A DNA stretch of 64,000 bases from Lentzea kentuckyensis (GTDB lineage: Bacteria > Actinomycetota > Actinomycetes > Mycobacteriales > Pseudonocardiaceae): positions 1 through 64,000 of the forward strand of contig NZ_MUYM01000128.1 of assembly GCF_002150765.1 (NCBI RefSeq), in the 5' to 3' direction. The translations under genes and the position numbers were made by a program. Positions 24,790-33,360 of the stretch are shown here, one piece after another. How positions within the stretch are numbered: position 1 is the stretch's first letter; the number at the start of each line of letters is the position of its first letter. The notes beneath the pieces were generated by a model that was given only the letters and a program-made list of their open reading frames with translations, did no database searches and was not told the origin of the DNA.

Positions 24790-25269
24790 TTGAGCACACC
24801 GGAGCCGGATCAGGGCTTCGCGGAGTTCTTCCGCACCTGCCTGCCGGTGGTGACCAGGACGTTGACGGCGCTCACCGGCGACACCCGAGTGGTCGAGGAC
24901 ATCGCACAAGACGCGTTGCTGATCGCACGGCACCGTTGGGACGACATCCACTCGTACGACAAGCCCGAGGCGTGGGTGCTGAAGGTCGCCATCCGGCTGA
25001 TGCGCCGGTGGCAGCAGCGGCACCTGCACGAGACACCGCTGGCCTCAGTGCCTGATGTTGTTGTGGATGTGCACGACGTGGAGGCGCTGCACTCCGCCGT
25101 GCGACAGCTTTCCCCCAGGCACCGCGAGGCCGTGGCGTTGCACCACCTGCTCGGCTACTCGGTCAGCGAGATCGCCGCGGTGCTGGTGGTCGGCGAGTCG
25201 ACCGTGCGCACGCACCTCACCCGCGGCAGGGCCGAGCTGAAACGGATTCTCGGAGGCAGTGATGAGTGA
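24790..25269 (+). CDS. ECF RNA polymerase sigma factor
   Basis: 159 residues, TTG start. Region 2 reads FFRTCLPVVTRTLTAL, then VEDIAQDALLIARHRWDDI. Region 4 reads LSPRHREAVALHHLLGYSVS, then VGESTVRTHLTRGRAELKR. Full length for a minimal ECF sigma. No anti-sigma factor follows; the next gene is a TPR-like protein whose start overlaps the sigma stop by 8 bases, so that protein may be the partner. Three direct repeats precede the gene. Confidence 0.87.
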   Translation: MSTPEPDQGFAEFFRTCLPVVTRTLTALTGDTRVVEDIAQDALLIARHRWDDIHSYDKPEAWVLKVAIRLMRRWQQRHLHETPLASVPDVVVDVHDVEALHSAVRQLSPRHREAVALHHLLGYSVSEIAAVLVVGESTVRTHLTRGRAELKRILGGSDE

Positions 25270-26299
25270 GCTGCTGGCCCAGTTCGAGGTCGACGAGGCG
25301 GTCGAGCGGTTGTACCGCGCGGGCGAGGCCGCCGAACGGGCCGGGCACCTGCGCGAGGCCGCCGTGTGCTTCCGGGTGGCGGCCGACCAGCACCTCGGTG
25401 ACGCGGCGGTGCGGCTGGCCGTCGTGTTGTTCGCGCTCGGCGAGATCCCCGAGGCTCAGCACTGGTGCGAGGTCGCGCTGGCCGACGGCTTCACCGAGGC
25501 CGCGGAGCTGCTGCAGGCGGATCACGCTGCCCGGCAACGGTTCCTGGAGCACGCCGCCCGGATCATGGTCGGCGCGCCGACATTCGACTGGTTGCCGTCC
25601 TCGGTTCCGTCGGGTCGCATCGAACCGTCAGAGGTGCACGCGCGGACACAGGCGTTGCGCGCGTTGGACCGGCAGTACGGTGGAATCGCTTGCCATGCAT
25701 CAGTGTTGGAGCACCTCGCGCACGTCGAACCGTTCATCGTCGTCGGTGACGCCGACGTGTGGACGGCCGTCGCGGAGGTGCACGAGCTGGCGGGCTGGAC
25801 CGCGTTCGACAGTGGAATGCCGGGCACGGCGCTGCCGCACTTCGAGCGCGCGCTGACGTTGGCACGGCAGGCCGAGAACGAGTCGCTGATCGCCACCGTG
25901 CTGACGCGCGCGGGCCGGATGTTCCTGCACCACAACGCACCCGACGACGCGTTGAAGGCCTTCCAGCTCGGCTTCGTGGCAGCGCACAACTCGTGGGAAC
26001 AGCCAGACCTGTCCGATCCGGAAAGTGCCATCCCCTCACTCACGGCAAAGGTCGGCACATACGGCCTCGACCGCGTCCGGGCCCGCACGATCGCGTTGAC
26101 CGCACTGGCCCGCAACCACCTCGCCCTCGGTGACGTGGCCGCTGCCGGCGGTTTCGCGGAGAGCGCGCTGGCCGGCGCGGCGAACCTGCGATCAACCCGC
26201 GCCGACGACCAACTCCGCTGGCTGGACATGGAAGCACGACGTGCCGGCGCATCCGTGCTGGTGGAACAGATGTCGGTACGTTTCGCACGCCGTGGCTGA
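25262..26299 (+). CDS. TPR-like protein, possible sigma-factor partner
   Basis: 345 residues, soluble and almost wholly helical. TPR-like pairs are visible: ERAGHLREAAVCFRVAADQH, DSGMPGTALPHFERALTLAR, HHNAPDDALKAFQLGF and NHLALGDVAAAGGFAESALA. ATG-25262 is preferred (GGAGG six bases upstream) over GTG-25259. The overlap with the ECF sigma gene suggests coupled expression and protein contact. There is no membrane segment or zinc motif, so it is not a classical anti-sigma factor. Function inferred from context only. Confidence 0.75.
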   Translation: MSELLAQFEVDEAVERLYRAGEAAERAGHLREAAVCFRVAADQHLGDAAVRLAVVLFALGEIPEAQHWCEVALADGFTEAAELLQADHAARQRFLEHAARIMVGAPTFDWLPSSVPSGRIEPSEVHARTQALRALDRQYGGIACHASVLEHLAHVEPFIVVGDADVWTAVAEVHELAGWTAFDSGMPGTALPHFERALTLARQAENESLIATVLTRAGRMFLHHNAPDDALKAFQLGFVAAHNSWEQPDLSDPESAIPSLTAKVGTYGLDRVRARTIALTALARNHLALGDVAAAGGFAESALAGAANLRSTRADDQLRWLDMEARRAGASVLVEQMSVRFARRG

Positions 26300-26357
26300 G
26301 GTGTTCACCCGATCCGGGCCGATACACGCGTGCGCACGAACGGGTAGGTTCGGCGGC

Positions 26358-27161
26358 ATGGCCGAGCCTTTCTCCTGGGTGCCCGCAGGACTCAACACCG
26401 ACGTGCCCAGCGCGGCACGGGTCTACGACTTCCTGCTGGGAGGTGGCCACAACTTCGCCTCCGACCGCATGGTCGGCGACAAGGTGCTGCAGATCCTGCG
26501 CGACGGCCGCGCCATCGCGGCCTCGAACCGCTCGTTCATGCGCCGCGCGGTCCTGCTGATGATGGAGCAGGGCATCACCCAGTTCCTCGACCTCGGCTCG
26601 GGCATCCCGACGGTCGGCAACGTCCACGAGATCGTGCAACAGGAGAACCCGGACGCACGCGTGGTCTACGTGGACTACGACGAGGTGGCCGTCTCGCACA
26701 GCCAGCTCATCCTGGAGGGCAACGACAACGCGGGCGTCGTGCAGGCGGACATGTGCCGGCCCGACGACGTGCTGTCCGACCCGGTCGTGAAGGACCTGAT
26801 CGACTTCTCCCAGCCGGTCGGCCTGCTCATGGTCGCCGTGCTGCACTTCGTCTCGGACGAGAAGTGCCCGGCCGAGGTGGTCGCCCGCTACCGCGACGCC
26901 ATGCCGTCCGGCAGCCTGATCGCGCTCTCGCACCTCACCGCCGACTTCAAGCCGGACGAGATGGGCGGCGTCGTCGAGGCCATGAAGCACAGCCGCGACC
27001 CGATGTACTTCCGCGCGCTCACGGAGTTCGAGCCGATGTTCGCCGGCCTGGAGGTTCTCCAGCCGGGCGTCGTCCCGGCGCCGCACTGGCACCCGGAACT
27101 CGGCCCGGCCGGAGAAGGTGGCCCGGAGGACGTCTACGTGGGAGTAGCCCGCAAGCCGTGA
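26358..27161 (+). CDS. SAM-dependent methyltransferase (Methyltransf_19/DUF574)
   Basis: 267 residues. Family hallmarks: PSAARVYDFLLGGGHNFASD at the N-terminus, the SAM motif FLDLGSGIPT, and VVYVDYDEVAV. This group is greatly expanded in actinomycetes; substrates are unknown. ATG at 26358. It lies 58 bases after the TPR gene, probably the same transcript, and its stop is one base from the stop of the convergent PI-PLC gene. Confidence 0.88.
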   Translation: MAEPFSWVPAGLNTDVPSAARVYDFLLGGGHNFASDRMVGDKVLQILRDGRAIAASNRSFMRRAVLLMMEQGITQFLDLGSGIPTVGNVHEIVQQENPDARVVYVDYDEVAVSHSQLILEGNDNAGVVQADMCRPDDVLSDPVVKDLIDFSQPVGLLMVAVLHFVSDEKCPAEVVARYRDAMPSGSLIALSHLTADFKPDEMGGVVEAMKHSRDPMYFRALTEFEPMFAGLEVLQPGVVPAPHWHPELGPAGEGGPEDVYVGVARKP

Positions 27162-27162
27162 G

Positions 27163-28776
27163 CTAGCGGAACTTCCACGCCTGAGCCGCGGAACCGTTGC
27201 AGGTCCAGATGTTCAGGCGCGTTCCCGGAGTCGTCGACGCACCGGGGTTGTCCAGGCACAGCCCCGACTGCGGGTTCTGCACCGAACCGTCCGACCGCAC
27301 GCGCCACTGCTGCGCGCCGGTGCCGTTGCACTCCCACAGCTGCACAGCCGTGCCGTTGATGGTGCCGCCGTTGTCTATGTCGAGGCACTTGCCGGAGATG
27401 GCGATGGTGCCGTCCGCGACGACGCGCCACTTCTGCGCGTAGGAGTTGTTGCACGTCCAGATCTGCACGGGGTTGCCGTTGGCGGTGCCGCCGGCGTTGT
27501 TGTCCAGGCAGAGCGTCGAGGACGCGGCCATTTCCACCGAACCCGCGCCGGACGGGTGGCGCTCGGCCGGGAGCGTTGGCGTGTTGCGGTGGTAGAAGTC
27601 GACGGCCAGGTAGTTCGGGGTCTTGCGGGCGGCGGGTTCGCAGAAGCGCTGGGCGCGGTTGACGGCCTTCGAGTTGTCGGTCGCGACGGTGCCTTCCATC
27701 GGGACGTCGCGGAAGTGGTTCATCACGAACAGCGGGCGGAAGTTCGCTTCGGTCGCGGTGAGGGGCTTCTCGCCCCAGCGGGAGTAGCAGGACCAGTCGG
27801 ACGCGCCGGCGCCCGAACCCATCGACCAGTAGTTCTCGACGGTCCAGTCCTTCTGGTAGAGCACGCCGGAGTTCTCGCGGCCGTCCTTGCCGTGGTCGGT
27901 GAAGATGAGCAAACGCTTGCCGGACGCCCTCATCTGCGACAACGTCGGCCAGCCGTTCTCTCGCACCCCCTCGGCACGGAACAGCACGTCGTTCAGGCCG
28001 TTGACGGACGCGAGAGAGGAGCGCAGCACATCGGCGGATACGTAGTCCTCCAGGAAGACCGTGACGATCTCGGTCGGACGTGACTTCAGGAAGTCGACGA
28101 TGCGCTGGAGGTCGACGCCCAACGCCACGGGCTTGCTGACCAGGGTGCAGCTGTTGTGGCAGAGGATCGCGCCGTCGGGCGTCTGGTGGATGTCGAGCAT
28201 GAAGCCGCGCACGCCGTCGTTGAGCTGCTGCACGATGCCGCGCGACTGGTTCGGGGCGATGTTGGCGAAGGTGAAGCCGCCGTCGACGCCGTTCGCGTAG
28301 GCGTTGTGAGCGGTCAGGAAGGTCATCTCGTCCAGCCGCGGGTCGGCCGGGGGTTGGTGGCGGACCGGGTCGACCGGCGTGAGGAACCACGTGTCGTTGC
28401 CGGTGCCGACGCGGACCTGGTCGGTGCCGGACGCGATCAGGTAGCGGTTCGCGCCGGGGTCCTTGAAGCGGTAGCGGTCCTGGTCGTCCAGCACCGCGAC
28501 CCACTGGGCGTCGGCGCTGGAGCAGCTGACCATCTGGGTGGCGTCGCCGGAGCGGCCGAGGCACTGACCGCCCTCGGACAGGGTGCTGCCGTTCCAGGCG
28601 AACTGCTGGTGGTCCTCGTTGCCCTTGGGGCGGTGCTGGAGGACGGACGAGCCGGACACGGCGGCGTTCTGGCCGGTCACGGCGCTTTGCAGGAAGTAGT
28701 TGCCGTTGGGTGCGGCGGCCGCGTCGATGGGGACGAGCAGCAGCGACAACAGCGCGAGTGCAGGGATGATGCGCAT
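27163..28776 (-). CDS. Secreted PI-PLC-like phosphodiesterase with ricin-B lectin domains
   Basis: 537 residues with a signal peptide (RIIPALALLSLLLVPIDAAA). An N-terminal beta-trefoil-like part (to about 140) is followed by a PI-PLC X-like barrel: MTFLTAHNAYA supplies the first catalytic histidine, GFMLDIH and LCHNSC the second part of the site. The C-terminal 130 residues are a ricin-B beta-trefoil with QxW repeats (AQKWRV, AQQWRV, AQAWKF). It probably cleaves phosphoinositide or related phosphodiesters outside the cell while bound to sugars. Substrate is inferred from the family. Confidence 0.87.
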   Translation of the reverse strand: MRIIPALALLSLLLVPIDAAAAPNGNYFLQSAVTGQNAAVSGSSVLQHRPKGNEDHQQFAWNGSTLSEGGQCLGRSGDATQMVSCSSADAQWVAVLDDQDRYRFKDPGANRYLIASGTDQVRVGTGNDTWFLTPVDPVRHQPPADPRLDEMTFLTAHNAYANGVDGGFTFANIAPNQSRGIVQQLNDGVRGFMLDIHQTPDGAILCHNSCTLVSKPVALGVDLQRIVDFLKSRPTEIVTVFLEDYVSADVLRSSLASVNGLNDVLFRAEGVRENGWPTLSQMRASGKRLLIFTDHGKDGRENSGVLYQKDWTVENYWSMGSGAGASDWSCYSRWGEKPLTATEANFRPLFVMNHFRDVPMEGTVATDNSKAVNRAQRFCEPAARKTPNYLAVDFYHRNTPTLPAERHPSGAGSVEMAASSTLCLDNNAGGTANGNPVQIWTCNNSYAQKWRVVADGTIAISGKCLDIDNGGTINGTAVQLWECNGTGAQQWRVRSDGSVQNPQSGLCLDNPGASTTPGTRLNIWTCNGSAAQAWKFR

Positions 28777-28938
28777 GGGGTGAAGGGTCGTTCATCGACG
28801 TGAACGTGAAAAGGCTTCACACCGAAATCCGTCCGAACCGAGACATCTGTGGGCTGGACCACAAAACCCGATGCAGCACACGACGGCCTCCTGGGGGTTT
28901 CCCGAGCCGCAAGCAACCACAGACAAGAAGGGGGCGGC

Positions 28939-29445
28939 GTGGGGTTCGACCAGTTCGTCGCTGACCGGCTCGACCGGCTGCTGAGGACCGCGACCGCGAT
29001 CGCCTGCGACAAACACCTGGCGCAGGACATCGTGCAGGACGTGCTTCTGCGCGCGCAGGGCAAGTGGGATCGCATCGGGGCGATGGATGCGCCCTATCTC
29101 TACGTGAAGCGCATGGTGACCAACGACTACCTGTCGTGGCGGCGCCGCAAGGCCGCACGAGAGATCGCTGTGGAACGCGCTGAGCTCAGCAAACACGTAC
29201 CGTCGATGGCCGATCCGGCCAACGCGTACGCCGAACGCGAGGCCATGCGCGCACGGATCGCTGTCCTGCCGCGCAAGCAACGCGCGGCGTTGGTGCTGCG
29301 GTTCTACGAGGACTGCAGTGACGCTGAAATCGCACAGGTGCTGGGTTGCGCGGAATCCACCGTGCGCAGCCAGCTCTCTCGCGCGCTGCAGACGCTGCGT
29401 GCCCACGAAATCGCCCGGTCCGCCACCCTGGGGGTGCACTCATGA
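28939..29445 (+). CDS. ECF sigma factor (SigE-like)
   Basis: 168 residues. GTG-28939 is chosen for the AAGAAGGGGG before it. Region 2: FDQFVADRLDRLLRTATAIA, then LAQDIVQDVLLRAQGKWDRI. Region 4: LPRKQRAALVLRFYEDCSDA, then AESTVRSQLSRALQTLRAH. The LCP gene starts inside its stop codon (ATGA), so that gene is co-expressed and its N-terminal cytoplasmic part may act like an anti-sigma. The upstream 160 bases, shared with the divergent PI-PLC gene, contain a GTGAA/TTCAC dyad. Confidence 0.88.
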   Translation: MGFDQFVADRLDRLLRTATAIACDKHLAQDIVQDVLLRAQGKWDRIGAMDAPYLYVKRMVTNDYLSWRRRKAAREIAVERAELSKHVPSMADPANAYAEREAMRARIAVLPRKQRAALVLRFYEDCSDAEIAQVLGCAESTVRSQLSRALQTLRAHEIARSATLGVHS

Positions 29446-30371
29446 ACGACCTGATCCGCCAAGCCATCGCAGCCGAGGCCGAGGAGCGCGTCGATTCCCG
29501 GACCGTGCTGGCCAACCTGCACAAGGCCAAGAAGCGCCGCAAACCGCTCGGGCTGATCGTCGGCGTGGCGACGCTGACCGCGGCCGCGGCTGCCGCGGCC
29601 GTCATCATCCCTACGGCGGTGAAGAAGACCGACGCCGCACCGGCGACGCTTCCCCCAGCCCAGGCGGAGAACGTGCTGCTCATCGGCACCGACGACGTCA
29701 ACAACACCGATGCGCTCGTGTTCGCGCGGTTCGAACCTGACGGAACGGCCTCGGTCATCTCGCTGCCGCGGGACATCTACGCGGGGCCGGGCCGCGACAA
29801 GATCAACAGCTTGTACCAGGAGGGTCCGCGCAGGCTGACCGAGGAGGTCCAGCACCTGACGGGCGCAAAGGTCGACCACTTCGCCGCGATCAAGATGTCC
29901 GAGTTCGGCAAGGTCGCGACCGCCGTGGGCGGTGTCGAGGTGTGCCTGACGACGGCGGCGAAGGACGTTCGCAGTGGCGTCGACCTGCCGGCCGGCCGGC
30001 AGACGCTCACGGGTGACCAGGCGCTCGCGTTCCTGCGGCAGCGGATGAACCTGCCGAACGGCGACCTGGACCGGACGAAACGGCACCAGGCGTTCCTGTC
30101 CGGGCTCGCGGCGAAGATCACCAAGGACAACGCGGTGGCGCTCGCCCGTGCGGTCAACGGGTCGATCCAGGTCGACGAGGGCTGGGACGTGCTGGCGTTC
30201 GCGGCGCGGTTCCAGGGACCGGTGAAGATCAGGACGGCGACGCTGCCGGTCGGCGAGACGGTCCAACGCGACGGCGTCTTCGGGTTCGCACCGGACCCGG
30301 CGCAGGCCAAGCAGTTCGTCGAGGAGCAGTTCGGCGGCAAGGCACAGTCCCAGGACGGATGCGTGAACTGA
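29442..30371 (+). CDS. LytR-CpsA-Psr (LCP) family protein
   Basis: 309 residues. A 40-residue cytoplasmic head, one membrane segment (GLIVGVATLTAAAAAAAVII) and an outside LCP domain (about 75-270: NVLLIGTDD, SVISLPRDIYA, DKINSLYQEG, LPNGDLDRTKRHQAFL). LCP enzymes transfer polyprenyl-linked glycopolymers to peptidoglycan; the arginines and aspartates that bind the phosphates are present. Overlap with the ECF sigma gene links wall-polymer attachment to an envelope stress regulon (inference). It is shorter than usual because no C-terminal LytR_C domain follows. Confidence 0.88.
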   Translation: MNDLIRQAIAAEAEERVDSRTVLANLHKAKKRRKPLGLIVGVATLTAAAAAAAVIIPTAVKKTDAAPATLPPAQAENVLLIGTDDVNNTDALVFARFEPDGTASVISLPRDIYAGPGRDKINSLYQEGPRRLTEEVQHLTGAKVDHFAAIKMSEFGKVATAVGGVEVCLTTAAKDVRSGVDLPAGRQTLTGDQALAFLRQRMNLPNGDLDRTKRHQAFLSGLAAKITKDNAVALARAVNGSIQVDEGWDVLAFAARFQGPVKIRTATLPVGETVQRDGVFGFAPDPAQAKQFVEEQFGGKAQSQDGCVN

Positions 30372-30457
30372 CGTTCACGCTAATGGAGCATCAAGTCGCC
30401 CGGATGCGGTGTCGATGACCAGCATGTAGCCCGCCGAATGGCCGCTACGATCAATTC

Positions 30458-33217
30458 GTGCGCGAACCACTTGAACGAGATTCCGAGATCGCGCACATTC
30501 GTGAAGCTCTCGACGCAGCCACCCGTGGTGAGGGTCGCGTCGTTGTCATCGAGGGCCGCGCCGGAATCGGCAAGACCAGGCTCGTGCACGAGTGCCGTGA
30601 GCTGGCCAAGGAGCGCGGGTTCGGGAGACTCCAAGCTGTCGGCGACGCCCTGGAGAGCGCCATGGCGTGGGGCGTCGTGCGGCAGATGGTCGAACGGTCC
30701 GTGTCGCGGTACTCCGGCGAGGTCCGCGAGAAGATCCTGGCCGGACCGTCCGGGGCGGCGTTGAAAGCACTGGACGACGCCGCGCTCGACCCGAGCGAGG
30801 CCGAGCTCGCCCGCACGCTGCACTCGTTGTGGTGGGTCGCGGTGGACCTCTCCTCCACCCGCCCGCTGCTGATCACGGTCGACGACGCGCACTGGGCGGA
30901 CCTGTCGTCGCTGCAGTTCCTCGTCTACCTGTCCCGCCGGATCGCGGACCTGCCGATCGCGCTGGTCGTCGCGACCCGGCCGCCCGCGGACAACTTCGGG
31001 CCGCTCGCGCAGCTCAGCGTGTCCGCGGACCGGCTGATGCCCCGCCCGCTGACCCCAGAAGCACTCCGCGCGCTGGTGGGCGGGCATCCCGCGGTCGTCG
31101 AGGCTCTGCACGCGGCCAGTGGCGGCAACCCGTTCCTGACCGGCGTGCTGGTCGACGAACTCGCCGCGCTCGGCCTCCCGCTGGACGACGGCGAGACGGC
31201 GGCCAAGATCGGCGGGCTCGGGCCCAGCACCGTCTTCCGGGCCACGCTCGGCCGGTTGCCGGCGGAGGCCGTCGCGCTCGCGGGTGCGGTCGCCGTCCTC
31301 GGCACGCAGGCCGATCCGTGGCAGGCGGCGGCGCTGGCCGAGGTGAAGGACCTACCGGCCGCGGTCGAGGCACTGGTCGCGGCGAACGTGATCATCACCG
31401 GTGACCACCTTGAGTACGTGCATCCCGTTGTGCGTGAAGCGGTGTTGAACGGCCTCGGTCCGATCGCGCGCGCCTCGCTGCACGCGCGCGCTGCGACGAC
31501 GTTGTGGGAGACGCACGCACCGGCCGATCGAGTCGCCGCGCATCTCGTGCACGCTCCCAGAGGCACGCTGCCGGACGCCGCCGAGGTGCTGCGCAAGGCC
31601 GCGACGGCTTTGCTGGCCGCCGGAGATCCACGCACCGCCGCAGCACATCTGGCGCGAGCGGTGGAGGAACGGCCGAACGACGCCGCGCTGCGGGCCGAGC
31701 TGGGCCGGGCGTTGCTGCGGACCGGCGACGCGGTGAACGCGCACCGGCACCTCAAGGCCGCGGCGGCCGGGTTGCCGGACGCGGAACTGGTGGCGGCGGC
31801 CGCCTCCGCGACCGCCGCGATCGAGGGTCCGGCGGCGGCGATCGAGGAACTGACCGAGGCCATCGCGGCCAGGCCGGGCGGCGAGTCGCGGCTGCACCTG
31901 GAGGCACGCCTGGCGGTGTTCCGGTCATTCCTGCCGGATCAACGGCAGATCGCGTCGGCGCACCTCAGCGACTACGCGGGCCTGGCGGGCGGCACGCCGG
32001 ACGAACGCACGTTGCTCGGGCTCCTCGCACAGATGGGCCGCTACGAGGTGTGGCCGCACGACGAGGTGGCGGCGACCGCGACGCGTGCGCTGGCGAACGG
32101 CGCGTACCTCGACGACGCGACGGGCAGCACGGACGCGATGGTCGCGTGGCTCGTGGCGTTGCTCGCGCTGATGGCCGCAGACGGCGTGGACACCGCACGA
32201 CGAGAGATAGAACGCGCACGGCTGAAGGTGCGCGCACACGGTTCACCGGTCGAGTTCGCGATGGTCGCGAACGCCTCGTTGTTCCTGAACTGGCGCTGCG
32301 GCAACATGCAGGTCGTCGAGGCGGAGGCCGAGGGTGCGCTGGCGGCCGTCGCGCACGAGGACCCGGTGTCCGCGGTGATCAGCCTGCGCGCGACCTCGAC
32401 GCACTTCGCCGTGTACACCGCACTCGAACGTGGTGACGTCGCAGCAGCAGAGGCGTTCATCGCCGCGTTCGACGGCAGACACGCGGACGCCCGTCCGACC
32501 ATGCCGACGATCTGGCTGCACGAGGTGCGGGCGTTGATCGCACTGGCCCAGGGCGACCCGCGGCGGGCGATGTCCGAGGCCTACCGCCAGCGGGACGCGA
32601 TGCACCAGGTGCACGTCGATCCGCCCACGATCCCCTGGCGCGCACCGGCGACCAGGGCGTCGTTGCAGCTCGGCGAGCACGAGCTGGCACTGGAACTGGC
32701 CGCGGAACAGCTCGACGTCGCCCGGAAGTGGGGCGCGGCGACCGAGGTCGGCGCGGCACTGCGGCTGCTCGCGCACGCCTCCCCGGACGCACGGCTGGAG
32801 CTGCTGACCGAGTCCGTCTCGACGCTGGAGGACTCGCCGTCACGGCTGGAGCTCGCCCGATCGCTGGTCGACCTCGGCGAGGCGCTGCGGGTGGCGCGGA
32901 AGCGGACGGACGCGCGGGACCCGTTGCATCGGGCCATCGACCTCGCCGGCGACTGCGGCTCCGCGGTGCTGCGGACGCGCGCGGTCGAGGCGTTGGAGGC
33001 GCTCGGCGACCGGCCGCGACGGCAACAGACCATCGGCGCGGAAGCGTTGACGGCGTCCGAACGGCGGGTGGCGGACCTGGCGGCCGCGGGCCGGGCGAAC
33101 CGGGAGATCGCGCAGGAGCTGTTCGTGACGCCCAAGACGGTCGAGAACCACCTCGGCCGGATCTACACGAAGCTCGGAATCGCAGGTCGCAGGGACCTCG
33201 CACGCGTCCTTGCCTGA
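30458..33217 (+). CDS. Large ATP-binding LuxR-family regulator (LAL)
   Basis: 919 residues, GTG start. An AAA ATPase domain is at the N-terminus (Walker A EGRAGIGKTRLVHE, Walker B LLITVDDAHWAD, then a GNPFL sensor). A long helical TPR-like middle follows (380-840). A LuxR helix-turn-helix closes it (LTASERRVADLAAAGRANRE, then VTPKTVENHLGRIYTKLGI). LAL regulators often switch on pathway or secreted-enzyme genes on a metabolite signal. It is followed at once by a secreted peptidase gene with two palindromes in its leader, a plausible target. Confidence 0.9.
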   Translation: MREPLERDSEIAHIREALDAATRGEGRVVVIEGRAGIGKTRLVHECRELAKERGFGRLQAVGDALESAMAWGVVRQMVERSVSRYSGEVREKILAGPSGAALKALDDAALDPSEAELARTLHSLWWVAVDLSSTRPLLITVDDAHWADLSSLQFLVYLSRRIADLPIALVVATRPPADNFGPLAQLSVSADRLMPRPLTPEALRALVGGHPAVVEALHAASGGNPFLTGVLVDELAALGLPLDDGETAAKIGGLGPSTVFRATLGRLPAEAVALAGAVAVLGTQADPWQAAALAEVKDLPAAVEALVAANVIITGDHLEYVHPVVREAVLNGLGPIARASLHARAATTLWETHAPADRVAAHLVHAPRGTLPDAAEVLRKAATALLAAGDPRTAAAHLARAVEERPNDAALRAELGRALLRTGDAVNAHRHLKAAAAGLPDAELVAAAASATAAIEGPAAAIEELTEAIAARPGGESRLHLEARLAVFRSFLPDQRQIASAHLSDYAGLAGGTPDERTLLGLLAQMGRYEVWPHDEVAATATRALANGAYLDDATGSTDAMVAWLVALLALMAADGVDTARREIERARLKVRAHGSPVEFAMVANASLFLNWRCGNMQVVEAEAEGALAAVAHEDPVSAVISLRATSTHFAVYTALERGDVAAAEAFIAAFDGRHADARPTMPTIWLHEVRALIALAQGDPRRAMSEAYRQRDAMHQVHVDPPTIPWRAPATRASLQLGEHELALELAAEQLDVARKWGAATEVGAALRLLAHASPDARLELLTESVSTLEDSPSRLELARSLVDLGEALRVARKRTDARDPLHRAIDLAGDCGSAVLRTRAVEALEALGDRPRRQQTIGAEALTASERRVADLAAAGRANREIAQELFVTPKTVENHLGRIYTKLGIAGRRDLARVLA

Positions 33218-33270
33218 GACAGAGCGACGTGGGGGTACGCCTGATACACCCAACTTTTCCGGCTCAGGGT

Positions 33271-33287
33271 TGAGGGATCGTCCCTCA
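33271..33287. promoter_or_regulatory. 7-bp perfect dyad
   Basis: TGAGGGA-TCG-TCCCTCA, 54 bases after the LAL regulator's stop and 73 before the peptidase start. It could be a terminator stem without a T-run, or an operator. Confidence 0.4.
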
Positions 33288-33312
33288 TGCCTTTGGGGGC
33301 TCGCCTCGGCGA

Positions 33313-33342
33313 ATCTTGTGTCACCACAGGGGAACACAAGAT
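33313..33342. promoter_or_regulatory. 9-bp inverted repeat in leader of secreted peptidase
   Basis: ATCTTGTGT (33313-33321) and ACACAAGAT (33334-33342) are perfect inverted copies with a 12-base spacer, ending 18 bases before the ATG. The spot suits a repressor site or a 5' mRNA hairpin close to the ribosome site. Confidence 0.45.
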
Positions 33343-33360
33343 CTCGAAGGGGAAACCGAA

